Under the pieces are notes generated by a model, which was not told the DNA's origin, ran no database searches, and saw only the letters and a list, made by a program, of their open reading frames with translations. From positions 1 through 14,576 of the forward strand of contig CBFICS010000026.1 in assembly GCA_965661055.1 (NCBI GenBank): a stretch of DNA of 14,576 nucleotides. Direction: 5' to 3'. Both the position numbers and the translations under genes were made by a program. Below, piece after piece: positions 1 through 8,336 of the stretch. Every line of letters starts with the position of its first letter. The stretch's first letter is position 1. Origin of the DNA: CBFHSF01 sp965661055 (lineage in GTDB: Bacteria > Bacteroidota > Bacteroidia > Flavobacteriales > Schleiferiaceae).

Positions 1-363
1 ATTACCTTGGGTAAACGAGATCTTGTATTGAGTGGCCAAAACGCTAGCAATAACCTCCTTGGTGGTCGTTTTGCCATTAGAACCAGTTAATCCAATTACC
101 GGGATTTCTAGGTTTGCTCTATGCTCAACAGCTAAATCTTGAAGTGCAGTGAGCACATCATTTACCACGAACGTGTTTTCTCCTTTGTACTTTGGGTCAT
201 CAATTACGGCTAATACTGCTCCAGCGTCAAGGGCATTTTGAGCAAATTGATTACCGTCAAAAGACGGGCCTTTTAAGGCAAAGAAAATAGAACCCTTTTC
301 AATTTTTCTTGTGTCTGTAGAGATGATTGGGTTCTCTAGGAATAGTGAATATAAGCTCTTCAT
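1..363 (-). CDS. murF: MurF, UDP-MurNAc-tripeptide--D-Ala-D-Ala ligase (partial, N-terminal part)
   Basis: This is a cytoplasmic Mur ligase that adds D-Ala-D-Ala to the UDP-MurNAc-tripeptide in peptidoglycan precursor synthesis. Reading back from an ATG at 363-361, 121 codons are open to the window edge. The protein starts MKSLYSLFLENP. It shows the MurF N-terminal substrate-binding domain (STDTRKIEKGSIFFALKGP near residues 15-33, then FDGNQFAQNALDAGA) and the Mur-ligase ATP-binding loop GSNGKTT at residues 94-100. Full MurF proteins are usually about 430 residues, so roughly the first quarter to third is present. The truncation comes from the window, not from damage to the gene. The start lies 45 bases after gldJ on the same strand, with an intrinsic terminator filling that gap. 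Its promoter is therefore unclear: it may be read-through or a site inside the gldJ 3' end. Confidence 0.93.
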   Translation of the reverse strand, partial: MKSLYSLFLENPIISTDTRKIEKGSIFFALKGPSFDGNQFAQNALDAGAVLAVIDDPKYKGENTFVVNDVLTALQDLAVEHRANLEIPVIGLTGSNGKTTTKEVIASVLATQYKISFTQGN

Positions 364-370
364 AGGGTAT

Positions 371-397
371 AAAAAAAGTCCCGCAAAAGCGGGACTT
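371..397 (-). terminator. Intrinsic terminator after gldJ
   Basis: A perfect 9-bp stem (AAGTCCCGC at 376-384, GCGGGACTT at 389-397) encloses an AAAA loop (TTTT in the minus-strand RNA). On the minus strand it is followed by a run of seven T (complement of 371-377). It lies 11 bases after the gldJ stop codon. It also ends only 7 bases before the murF start, so it occupies almost the whole gap between the two genes. The opposite orientation lacks a comparable T run. Confidence 0.88.
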
Positions 398-408
398 AAA
401 TTTAACAA

Positions 409-1995
409 TTAATCCATTTGGTAACGCTTGAATTTTTTGCGTTTTGGTTTGTTGTGTGTTTTGTCTTTTCCTTCTTTGTTTTGGAAACCAAGTCTGTCCA
501 TGGCACATCTAAATCCGATATCGTCAGTTGCTTGATCTTCTTCTAAGAATCTTCTAGTACCTGGAGACAGCCAATAAGCCCTGTCTTTCCAAGAACCACC
601 TTTATAAACTCTAGAAGTGTTTCCAACCAAAGTCGTTACACCATATTCGTACATAGGTACTTCTCCTTCATCTACTCCTGTTGCGTAGTATTTAGAAGAC
701 TGAACGTCTCCGTCTTCAAAGTCTCTATAATCAGAATACTGGTAATTTCTTCTTTCTAAGTTTTCTTCTGCAGTTACGTCTCTTACTGGTAACTGACCAG
801 GAAGTCTTACAATGTTACTATCAGAATCGTACTGAGGCTCTTGAAGTACTTCTAAAGATCCCATATCTTGATAGTTTTCATCAAAAGTTTGGAATTCGTT
901 ACCTCTATAGGCTCTATGATCATCATTGGTTTCGTTAGAAGTAGGACGGTAAACATCCATTACCCATTCAGAAACGTTTCCTGCCATATCGTAAAGACCA
1001 AAGTCATTAGGAGGGTAGAATCTAACTTGCATGGTGATATCTGCTTCATCATTTAACCATCCACCGGTACCCATGTTATCACCCTTACCTCTTTTAAAGT
1101 TGGCAATAATTTGACCTTTGTTTGTCTTTTCTCCACTGCGGATTGATGAACCATTCCAAGAATACTTGTTCTTATCAACTACGCGGTTGTAAATTCTTTG
1201 ACCAATATCTCCGTATGCGGCGTATTCCCATTCAGCTTCTGTTGGAAGTCTGTATTTTGGTAATAAGATACCATCAGAAACAGTAACAGGCCTTCCTTCT
1301 TTTCCAAATGATGAATTTGGGTTGTAATCAGGAAGTCCTTTTTTGTTTTGTTGAGTATACTCACCTGTTTTGTAAAGGTAAACTTCAGTGTTAAAGTTGT
1401 CAGCATCTGCTTGATCAGGGTATTCCATAAATACACCTTCTTCAATTAAGATTTGCTCGTTTACACGGTCTGTTCTCCATGAACAATATTTCATTGCTTG
1501 CAACCAGTTTACTCCTACTACAGGGTAGTAGTTATACGCTGGGTGTCTGAAGTAGTTCTCTACATAAACTTCGTTGTAAGAAAGCTCGCTTCTCCAAACT
1601 AAAGTATCAGGTAGGGCACCTCGGTAAATTTGTGGATAATAATCGTAGTCATATACGCGTCTTAACCAATATAGGTATTCGCGGTAATCTACGTTGGTTA
1701 CTTCGTTCTCATCTAAGTAAAAGGATGAAACGGTAACTTTTCTTGGTGTGTTGTTCCAATCCTTGTAAAAGTCTTCTTCAACACGACCCATGGTGAAAGT
1801 ACCGCCTTCAATAAAAATTAAACCAGGTCCTGTCATTTGACCCTTGTAATTAGTATTTACGCCAAATCCACCATTATCTTTATCGTTGTATGACCATCCA
1901 GTGGTGTTGGATTCCGTCTTTGAACAACTAACAAGAGCCATTACACCGATAGCCAGTGCAACTCTAGAAATGTTCTTATACATTGTTATACGCAT
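409..1995 (-). CDS. gldJ: GldJ, T9SS/gliding motility lipoprotein with FGE-sulfatase-like fold
   Basis: GldJ is an outer-membrane-anchored lipoprotein facing the periplasm. It works with the GldK/GldN ring of the type IX secretion system and is needed for gliding in Flavobacterium johnsoniae. The 528-residue product has a lipoprotein signal with lipobox LVSC, the lipid-bearing Cys being residue 24. The GldJ-typical segment TGWSYNDKDNGGF follows. A formylglycine-generating-enzyme/sulfatase-modifying-like domain runs from about residue 58 (GPGLIFIEGGTFTMGR) to GFRCAMDRLG near 494-503, with WEYAAYGD and NVSEWVMDV blocks between. The fold is structural in GldJ/GldK proteins and I infer no enzymatic activity. 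The C-terminus is a very basic tail of about 25 residues. A second ATG at 1983-1981 gives MYKNISR and an equally good signal peptide, so the start is uncertain by four codons. The gene lies 20 bases after the PorP-like gene and is probably co-transcribed with it. Confidence 0.93.
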   Translation of the reverse strand: MRITMYKNISRVALAIGVMALVSCSKTESNTTGWSYNDKDNGGFGVNTNYKGQMTGPGLIFIEGGTFTMGRVEEDFYKDWNNTPRKVTVSSFYLDENEVTNVDYREYLYWLRRVYDYDYYPQIYRGALPDTLVWRSELSYNEVYVENYFRHPAYNYYPVVGVNWLQAMKYCSWRTDRVNEQILIEEGVFMEYPDQADADNFNTEVYLYKTGEYTQQNKKGLPDYNPNSSFGKEGRPVTVSDGILLPKYRLPTEAEWEYAAYGDIGQRIYNRVVDKNKYSWNGSSIRSGEKTNKGQIIANFKRGKGDNMGTGGWLNDEADITMQVRFYPPNDFGLYDMAGNVSEWVMDVYRPTSNETNDDHRAYRGNEFQTFDENYQDMGSLEVLQEPQYDSDSNIVRLPGQLPVRDVTAEENLERRNYQYSDYRDFEDGDVQSSKYYATGVDEGEVPMYEYGVTTLVGNTSRVYKGGSWKDRAYWLSPGTRRFLEEDQATDDIGFRCAMDRLGFQNKEGKDKTHNKPKRKKFKRYQMD

Positions 1996-2015
1996 ATTGT
2001 ACAGGTTTATGTAGA

Positions 2016-3002
2016 CTAAAATTTAGGACACTTTAATTGTTGTAACCTCTTCTTAGGAACGCGGCAAGGGAATTTATATTTTAATGAAAGCTCATGAGCT
2101 CCCCCTGCGTTGTTGGTTAAGTCATTAACTGTGTAGTCATAACTGTAACCAAAGGTTACGGGAATATTCCCTGGATCAAACCCTAGTAAGATTACGATAG
2201 CATCAGGGTTTCTAGGACCAAAACGGTAACCAAGACCTCCTGAAATTGAACTCCTATTAAATGATAATCCAAGAGTTGTTTGTGAAGCTCCTCCCTGATT
2301 TTGATAAATCACGTTAGGGATAAGCATATTTTGTGTTGAGTTGTGAAGTCTTTTTCTACCCAATGGTATAGAAGCACCTGCGTGAGCAGTAAACTTGAAA
2401 GGTAATTTGCCTTCACTTAAAAAGGCTTCGTCTGGTTCAGTTAAGTGGTGAGCAGCAACTCCAACAAAAAAGTTTTTAGTAAATCCAATAAATCCTACCG
2501 ACAGGTCAAGATTGTATACGTTTTGATTTGTGGGTGGTAATTCATTTGTCGGTTTTACGAAACCGTAAAATGCATCAATTTGATCCGGGAAGGTCAGCTT
2601 ATCCCATTGAAGTGCGCGTTGTCTAAAGGTTGCTTGAAAACCAGCAAGAATTGAAAATTTACGAGTTACGGCAAGATGGTATGAATAAATACCACTTACT
2701 TCCGTTAATGATAAAGCTCCATCACCTGCTTCATCTTGCATAATACTTAAACCAACTCCACCCTTCATTGCGCTTACATATTGATCATATGACGCAGCAT
2801 ATGTCTGGTAAACACCCAGAGAAGGATATTGGTTTCTATAGTTCATATGGACCGTAGGACAACGGTCAACACCAGCAAACGCCGGGTTCACATACAAAGG
2901 ATTGGCATAGAATTGAGAGAAATGAGGGTCTTGCCCCATTGCAAACAATCCTGCCAAGTTTAGGGTTATAGCAAGGATTACTCCTTTAGTTGTTTTAGCC
3001 AT
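2016..3002 (-). CDS. PorP/SprF family type IX secretion outer-membrane protein
   Basis: The 328-residue product belongs to the PorP/SprF family of outer-membrane barrels used by the type IX secretion system and gliding apparatus. Residues 1-24 form a signal peptide ending ...LFAMGQ. The family hallmark comes directly after it: DPHFSQFYANPLYVNPAFAG, then CPTVHMNYRNQYPSLG. The rest alternates short aromatic/hydrophobic strands with Gly/Asn turns (GGVGLSIMQDEAGDGAL, SILAGFQATFRQRALQWDKL, FFVGVAAHHLTEPDEAF, VTFGYSYDYTVNDL), as expected of a barrel. It ends with two Cys in a basic tail (PCRVPKKRLQQLKCPKF). The gene lies upstream of gldJ on the same strand and is divergent from porU. Paralogues are common in this phylum and usually sit next to gldKLMN or an adhesin gene, so I cannot say whether this is the principal PorP or a specialised SprF, and I give no symbol. 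The family call is firm. Confidence 0.9.
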   Translation of the reverse strand: MAKTTKGVILAITLNLAGLFAMGQDPHFSQFYANPLYVNPAFAGVDRCPTVHMNYRNQYPSLGVYQTYAASYDQYVSAMKGGVGLSIMQDEAGDGALSLTEVSGIYSYHLAVTRKFSILAGFQATFRQRALQWDKLTFPDQIDAFYGFVKPTNELPPTNQNVYNLDLSVGFIGFTKNFFVGVAAHHLTEPDEAFLSEGKLPFKFTAHAGASIPLGRKRLHNSTQNMLIPNVIYQNQGGASQTTLGLSFNRSSISGGLGYRFGPRNPDAIVILLGFDPGNIPVTFGYSYDYTVNDLTNNAGGAHELSLKYKFPCRVPKKRLQQLKCPKF

Positions 3003-3203
3003 CTAGACTTAATCTTTTCAATTCACAATAATACAAAATATTATTTTTGGGCGTGCAATTGTGTTAATTTTTATGGGTCTAATTTAAAAATAGTTTTAAT
3101 ACTTCGTTAATAAGGTCGTAATTTTACGCTAATAATTTTCTCGTTTACAAATCCACAGAAAGTTATTACACTAAGTTTTTGGATGTTCCGTTATCAAGTC
3201 AAT

Positions 3204-6200
3204 ATGAAAAAAATATTTTTCCTTTTAGCCTCCTCTTTAATACTTGCCTTTGGCGCAAACTCTCAGGTTGTATCGTCCAAAGTGTATTCACTTTCGTGGG
3301 ATGTTGACTATCCATATAGCACAGATGATGTAAATTCTCCAAAAGTGCCCTATTTCAAGAATGCGGTTTATTCTGCAGAACAGCCAAGAATTCCTTCTTT
3401 TAGAATCAGTTCTTCTCATAAGGTTAAAGTAACGGTTGTTTCAGAATCTGAAATTCCTGGAAATCCTTTTTGGTCTTCTGACATAACGGAAAATTACGAG
3501 GTTAGTTATTTACCCAACAGTTCCACCGGTTTAATAACAACAATTAGAAAGGATCAGAACGGAAGGTTTTATAGACTGAATTCGTTTACCATTGAAGATT
3601 TAGATGAAGGGTTGTTGGTGACAAGTGCTACTAAAGCTTACACAGGAAAAGTAATGGCAAATAGTCCTTTGGCAAATGGTAATTGGTTTAAGATTTCTAC
3701 TGATAAATCCAACGTTTATAAAATCACACCTGATTTTTTATCATCCAATGGCGCAGGATCAGGCCATAGCATTTCCTTGATCACCGTATACGGTAATCAG
3801 GTAGGAATGTTGCCAGAGAACACTTCAGCGCCAAGATCTCTAGGTCTTCAAGAAATACCCTTGTATGTAGTTGATGAAAACAATGATGGAATTTTCAATG
3901 GCAAGGATTATATACTGTTTTATGCAAAGGGGCCGCACCAATGGGAGTACCTTTCAGGGCAACAGAGGTATAACCACCTTCTAAACATTTACACGGAAAA
4001 AACTTATTACTACATAGGTACTTCGGTTTCAAGAAGTAAAAATATAGCCATTGCGCCAGAAACATCTGATGCATCAACTGTGAATAGTGATGGTTTTGAT
4101 GATTTTCAATTTCATGAACTTGAATTGACCAATATTTTAGGAACGGGTAGACAATGGATGGGCGAGCTTTACGATTATAAACTGACCTATGACTATGATT
4201 TTACTTTTCCTAATATTAAAACCAATGAACCTGTATTTATAAGGTCAAGGGTTTTGGGTAGATCCACAACCAGCAATACGTTTTTTCAAATTTCATCAAA
4301 TGGCGGAGTCATTGATCAAAGCAATATTCAGGCTGTTAGCGGATTTTCAGGGGCGGATTATGTCCGAGAAAGAATTTTGTCTGGAAATTTTACGGTGAAT
4401 TCCAATTCATTTACTGTTACTGGAAAATACCTAAATTCTTCAAACCCGTCTGCCATATGTTATATGGATTACCTTGAAGTCACAGTAAGGCGTCCGTTGG
4501 ATATAGTAGAGAGCTCAACGATCTTTAGTGATTCAAAAACAATTGGGGTAGGTGAAGTTACCACGTTTAGTTTTTCTAATGCCTCTAACAATGCAATGAT
4601 TTGGGATATTTCAAAACCGCTCAATACTTTTCAAACAGAAAGTAATGTCTCAGCCGGAACCTTAACATTTAAAGTGAATACGGATACTTTAAGGAATTTT
4701 GTCCTTATCAATTCCAATGACCTAACGAGACCAAAGTTTGAGCAAAAAGTGGACAACCAAGATTTATTAGGTATGTCTACTCCAGATTACTTTATCATCA
4801 CTCATCAGAATTTTATTGCCGAAGCCGAAGAACTGGCAGAGTTTCATGAATCTAAAGGTCTTTCTACCGAGGTTGTTCCTGTTCAGAAAATTTTTGAAGA
4901 ATTTGGTTCAGGAAGTCCAGACCCTACAGCCATCCGAGATTTTTTAATGCATCATTACAATAAAGGTGGGTTGAAATTTGCCTTAATGTTCGGTGATGCT
5001 TCTTATGACTACAAAAGCATTAATGGGATTAACCACAACTTTGTTCCAACCTATGAGTCGGATATTAGTTTTAGCTTAAGAACCTCTTATGCATCTGATG
5101 ATTACTTTGCCCTTCTCACCCCCAATGAAGGAATTGTTTTGCAGAGTGGGTTCTTAGACATTGGCGTGGGTAGACTTACCGTTAAATCTGTTTCGGAGGC
5201 AAGAGCAGTTGTGAATAAAATTAAGCACTACGGAACCATCAAAGAATCAAATGCTTCTTATTGGCAAAATAAGGTACTGATGGTTGCCGATGACAATGAC
5301 GATCCTACGGGTTGGGAGTCAATGTTTGTCAATAGAATGGAGGTTTTGGCCAATAATAGTATCTCTAAATACCCCTACTTGAACTTTGAAAAAGTTTATG
5401 CCGATGCATATACTCAAGTGACCATTTCTGGATCTCAAAGATACCCTGAGGCTCAAAAAGAGATTTTTGACAAAGTACAGAAAGGAAATTTGGTGACTAC
5501 CTATTTTGGTCATGGAGGTGAAGTAGGTTGGGCATTTGAAAGGATCTTACAATTAAAAGAAATTAATGATTGGTCCAATCTAGATAAGATGCCGGTATTT
5601 GTGACTATTACTTGTGAATTTTCAAGATATGATGATCCGACAAGAGTTTCTGCTGGCGAACAGTTGTTGACGAATTCTAAAGGAGGTGGAATTGCTTTAA
5701 TTACCACCACTAGAGAAGTTTCTGCTGGTGTGGGGGTAAATATGAATGATGCCGTTTTTGATACCATCTTTGGCGAAGTAAATTACCAATCTATGAGATT
5801 GGGTGATATTGTAATGAGCGCTAAGAACTCAGTAGTTGGAGAATTTGATAGACCGCGTTTTACTCTTTTGGGTGACCCCGCTTTACGCTTGAGAAAACCA
5901 AATCAAAGAATTGTAACCAAATCAATAAATGGAAGTCCCATTTCTTCCAATACAGATACCTTAAAAGCATTGAGTAAAGTGGTAATTGAAGGTGAGGTTA
6001 CAGATGATTTCGGGAATTTACTTACCGATTTTAATGGAGTGGTTTATCCTGAGGTTTATGATAAGGAGTATACAAGGTACACCTTGGTTAACGACGGAGT
6101 AGGAAGTCCAATTCCTTTTAAATTACAAGACAATGTTCTGTACAGAGGAAAAGTTTCTGCCGTGGGAGGTAAATTTAGCTTTGAATTTATTGTTCCTTTA

Positions 6201-6986
6201 GATATTAACTATTCATATGGTAACGCAAAGCTTAGTTATTATGGTCATGGCAATAACTATGAAGCAACAGGTAGCGAGTTTTCGGTCATTGTGGGTGGGT
6301 TAGACACTACGGCAGATGCAGATAATCTTGGGCCTGAAATATCATTATTCATGAATTCAGACGCTTTTGTTGATGGAGGATTGACAGGGCCGAGCCCATT
6401 AGGACTTGCATATGTATTAGATAGCAGTGGCGTTAACACCCTTGGAGCCAGCATTGGCCATGATATTGTAGGTGTTTTAGATGGGGATGTAAACAACTTA
6501 TTTGTTCTCAATGAATATTACGAAGCGGAATTAGATAGCTACCAAAAGGGTATTATTAGATATCCATTCTTTGATTTAGAGCCCGGGCCTCATGAGTTAT
6601 TAGTAAGGGTTTGGGATGTATACAATAACCCATCAGAGGCTAAAATCAACTTTTTGGTTGCTGATGATGATAAGATAGCCATAGAACACGTATTGAATTA
6701 TCCGAATCCATTTACCACCTATACAGAATTTCAATTTGAGCACAATAGAGAAAGTCAACCTTTAGATGTTCAAATACAAATTTTCAGTGTTGCAGGAGAC
6801 CTTGTCAAGACTATTCAAACACAAGTAACCACTGCCGATAACCGCGTAACGGGTATTTCATGGGATGGGCTAGATGATTATGGAGATAAAATAGGAAAGG
6901 GAACATATATTTATAAGGTAAAAATACGTTCTCAACTTGATGGTAGCATCACAGAGAAGTATGAAAAGCTTGTAATTTTGCGGTAA
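3204..6986 (+). CDS. porU: PorU, T9SS C-terminal signal peptidase/sortase (gingipain-like, C25)
   Basis: PorU acts at the cell surface. It removes the C-terminal domain of T9SS cargo and attaches the cargo to lipopolysaccharide, in a complex with PorV. From ATG 3204 the protein has 1260 residues and a signal peptide (MKKIFFLLASSLILAFGANS). An in-frame ATG at 3183 adds seven residues (MFRYQVN) and spoils the typical MKK start, so I prefer 3204. An N-terminal beta-rich region is followed by the C25 caspase-like peptidase domain at about 525-895. Its catalytic His is in YFGHGG (H770) and its Cys in ITCEFSRYD (C804). The last 95 or so residues (NYPNPF, WDGLDDYGDKIGKGTYIYKV, ending EKLVILR) form a FlgD-like/type A sorting domain, so PorU is itself T9SS cargo, as known for Porphyromonas PorU. 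No clear TAnnTTTG promoter is visible upstream. porV follows after 64 bases. Confidence 0.93.
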   Translation: MKKIFFLLASSLILAFGANSQVVSSKVYSLSWDVDYPYSTDDVNSPKVPYFKNAVYSAEQPRIPSFRISSSHKVKVTVVSESEIPGNPFWSSDITENYEVSYLPNSSTGLITTIRKDQNGRFYRLNSFTIEDLDEGLLVTSATKAYTGKVMANSPLANGNWFKISTDKSNVYKITPDFLSSNGAGSGHSISLITVYGNQVGMLPENTSAPRSLGLQEIPLYVVDENNDGIFNGKDYILFYAKGPHQWEYLSGQQRYNHLLNIYTEKTYYYIGTSVSRSKNIAIAPETSDASTVNSDGFDDFQFHELELTNILGTGRQWMGELYDYKLTYDYDFTFPNIKTNEPVFIRSRVLGRSTTSNTFFQISSNGGVIDQSNIQAVSGFSGADYVRERILSGNFTVNSNSFTVTGKYLNSSNPSAICYMDYLEVTVRRPLDIVESSTIFSDSKTIGVGEVTTFSFSNASNNAMIWDISKPLNTFQTESNVSAGTLTFKVNTDTLRNFVLINSNDLTRPKFEQKVDNQDLLGMSTPDYFIITHQNFIAEAEELAEFHESKGLSTEVVPVQKIFEEFGSGSPDPTAIRDFLMHHYNKGGLKFALMFGDASYDYKSINGINHNFVPTYESDISFSLRTSYASDDYFALLTPNEGIVLQSGFLDIGVGRLTVKSVSEARAVVNKIKHYGTIKESNASYWQNKVLMVADDNDDPTGWESMFVNRMEVLANNSISKYPYLNFEKVYADAYTQVTISGSQRYPEAQKEIFDKVQKGNLVTTYFGHGGEVGWAFERILQLKEINDWSNLDKMPVFVTITCEFSRYDDPTRVSAGEQLLTNSKGGGIALITTTREVSAGVGVNMNDAVFDTIFGEVNYQSMRLGDIVMSAKNSVVGEFDRPRFTLLGDPALRLRKPNQRIVTKSINGSPISSNTDTLKALSKVVIEGEVTDDFGNLLTDFNGVVYPEVYDKEYTRYTLVNDGVGSPIPFKLQDNVLYRGKVSAVGGKFSFEFIVPLDINYSYGNAKLSYYGHGNNYEATGSEFSVIVGGLDTTADADNLGPEISLFMNSDAFVDGGLTGPSPLGLAYVLDSSGVNTLGASIGHDIVGVLDGDVNNLFVLNEYYEAELDSYQKGIIRYPFFDLEPGPHELLVRVWDVYNNPSEAKINFLVADDDKIAIEHVLNYPNPFTTYTEFQFEHNRESQPLDVQIQIFSVAGDLVKTIQTQVTTADNRVTGISWDGLDDYGDKIGKGTYIYKVKIRSQLDGSITEKYEKLVILR

Positions 6987-7021
6987 TCCAAAATTTATAG
7001 TTTCTAATTAATGAAAAGCCA

Positions 7022-7029
7022 TATATTTG
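7022..7029 (+). promoter_or_regulatory. Possible -7 box for porV
   Basis: TATATTTG matches the Bacteroidota -7 consensus TAnnTTTG and lies 21 bases before the porV start codon, in the 64-base porU-porV gap. The expected TTG about 19 bases upstream is not there (the sequence reads GTTT). The site is therefore weak or incidental, and porV may also be read through from porU, since no terminator separates them. Confidence 0.45.
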
Positions 7030-7050
7030 GCACAAAATGACTATTAAAGA

Positions 7051-8259
7051 ATGATGAATCATTTTAAAAGCTACTTACTTGGAGTAGCTGTATCTTTTGC
7101 AGGGATAACTGCATCAGCTCAAAGTTTTGGCGTACAAACAGAGAGTGAGTACTTTAATTCACTTAGAACCCTAAATACAGCTGTTCCCTTTTTAACCATT
7201 TCTCCTGATGCTAGAGCGGGAGCTCTTGGTGATGCAGGGGTAGCATCTTCACCTGATGGGTACTCAATGTATTGGAACTCTGCAAAATTAGCGTTTTTAG
7301 AAGATGGAACTCTTGGAGGGTCTCTTTCATACACTCCATGGTTGTCAAGGTTAGTTCCAGATATTGACTTAGCCTTTATTTCAGGATACGGTAAGATTGG
7401 TAAGAACCAAGGATTAGCCTTTTCACTTAGGTATTTTTCTTTGGGAGAAATTAACTACACTGATGAAAACGGAACTCCACAAGGAACCTTTAATCCTTAC
7501 GAAGTTGCGTTTACCGGATCTTACGCTTTAAAACTTAGTGAGCATTGGTCAACGGGTGTTGGATTGAGATATATATTTTCAGACCTTACTCAAAACCAAA
7601 ACGTAAATGGAAAGAACACAAATCCGGGTCGTTCGGTTTCTGCAGATCTAGGTGTTTACTACCAAGGTAGAGAGTTTAATATGGAAAAAGGTCAAAAGGG
7701 TCAGATTTCTGCAGGACTTAACATCTCAAACGTAGGGGCAAAAATTTCATACAGCGATAGCGGTGAGGAAGATTTCTTGCCAACCAACTTGCGTTTAGGT
7801 GGTGCCTTTAAGTGGTCTTTTGATAAGTACAATGATGTTGTATTTATGCTTGACGCCAACAAGTTGTTAATACCTACGCCTCCAATTAGAGATGAGGTTA
7901 CTGGTGATATTATTAATGGTAAGGATGATGATGTTCCGGTTCTGACTGGAATGATTCAATCCTTTAATGATGCTCCAGGTGGTTTCAAAGAAGAATTGCA
8001 AGAAATAAACTTAAATACAGGGGTTGAATATTGGTATGATAATACTTTCGCTTTGCGCGGAGGATTTCAATACGAGAATAAATTCAAAGGAAACAGAAGG
8101 TACTACACCATGGGATTTGGTATTAAGTACAATGTTTTCGCACTAGACTTTGCCTACCTAATTCCGGCCGATCAAACGGTTCGAAGCCCGTTGGCAAACA
8201 CGCTAAGATTCTCATTGTCATTTGATTTAAATAGTCTCGCTTCCGCTGGAAATGAGTAA
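7051..8259 (+). CDS. porV: PorV (LptO), T9SS outer-membrane shuttle/attachment protein
   Basis: PorV is an outer-membrane barrel that binds the C-terminal sorting domain of T9SS cargo emerging from the SprA channel and brings it to PorU. The 402-residue protein has a signal peptide (residues 1-23, cleavage likely after ITASA). The conserved PorV start follows: LNTAVPFLTISPDARAGALGDAGVASSPDGYSMYWN. Next come barrel strands such as LGGSLSYTPWL, LAFSLRYFSLGEI and WSTGVGLRYIFSDL, and the chain ends in an amphipathic strand, TLRFSLSFDL. The length matches Flavobacterium PorV (about 400 residues). A second ATG directly follows the first (7054), so the start could shift by one codon. Its position directly after porU supports the functional pairing. 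A strong terminator follows. Confidence 0.94.
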   Translation: MMNHFKSYLLGVAVSFAGITASAQSFGVQTESEYFNSLRTLNTAVPFLTISPDARAGALGDAGVASSPDGYSMYWNSAKLAFLEDGTLGGSLSYTPWLSRLVPDIDLAFISGYGKIGKNQGLAFSLRYFSLGEINYTDENGTPQGTFNPYEVAFTGSYALKLSEHWSTGVGLRYIFSDLTQNQNVNGKNTNPGRSVSADLGVYYQGREFNMEKGQKGQISAGLNISNVGAKISYSDSGEEDFLPTNLRLGGAFKWSFDKYNDVVFMLDANKLLIPTPPIRDEVTGDIINGKDDDVPVLTGMIQSFNDAPGGFKEELQEINLNTGVEYWYDNTFALRGGFQYENKFKGNRRYYTMGFGIKYNVFALDFAYLIPADQTVRSPLANTLRFSLSFDLNSLASAGNE

Positions 8260-8297
8260 GTAACTCTTCCACAGAAGTGAAAATTAAAAATAAAAGG

Positions 8298-8336
8298 CCC
8301 CTTTCGTTAAAAGATTCTTTGGCGAAAGGGGTTTTG
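8298..8336 (+). terminator. Intrinsic terminator after porV
   Basis: The arms CCCCTTTCG (8298-8306) and CGAAAGGGG (8323-8331) pair perfectly over 9 bp and are followed by TTTTG. The 16-base loop can form a small inner hairpin (AAAG 8310-8313 with CTTT 8317-8320). It lies 38 bases after the porV stop. The T run is short (four), but the stem is strong. Its 3' half overlaps the probable -33 element of the pdhA promoter. Confidence 0.8.

Noticed and set aside
5510..5767. Minus-strand open frames within porU (also 5319-5513 and 6257-6511)
   Set aside because: They lie opposite the conserved peptidase and adjacent domains of PorU, and none shows a signal peptide or domain.
7048..7061. AATGAT-GA-ATCATT inverted repeat at the porV start codon
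   Set aside because: The symmetry falls on the ATGATGAATCAT coding start (Met-Met-Asn-His); likely coincidence in a short A/T-rich stretch.
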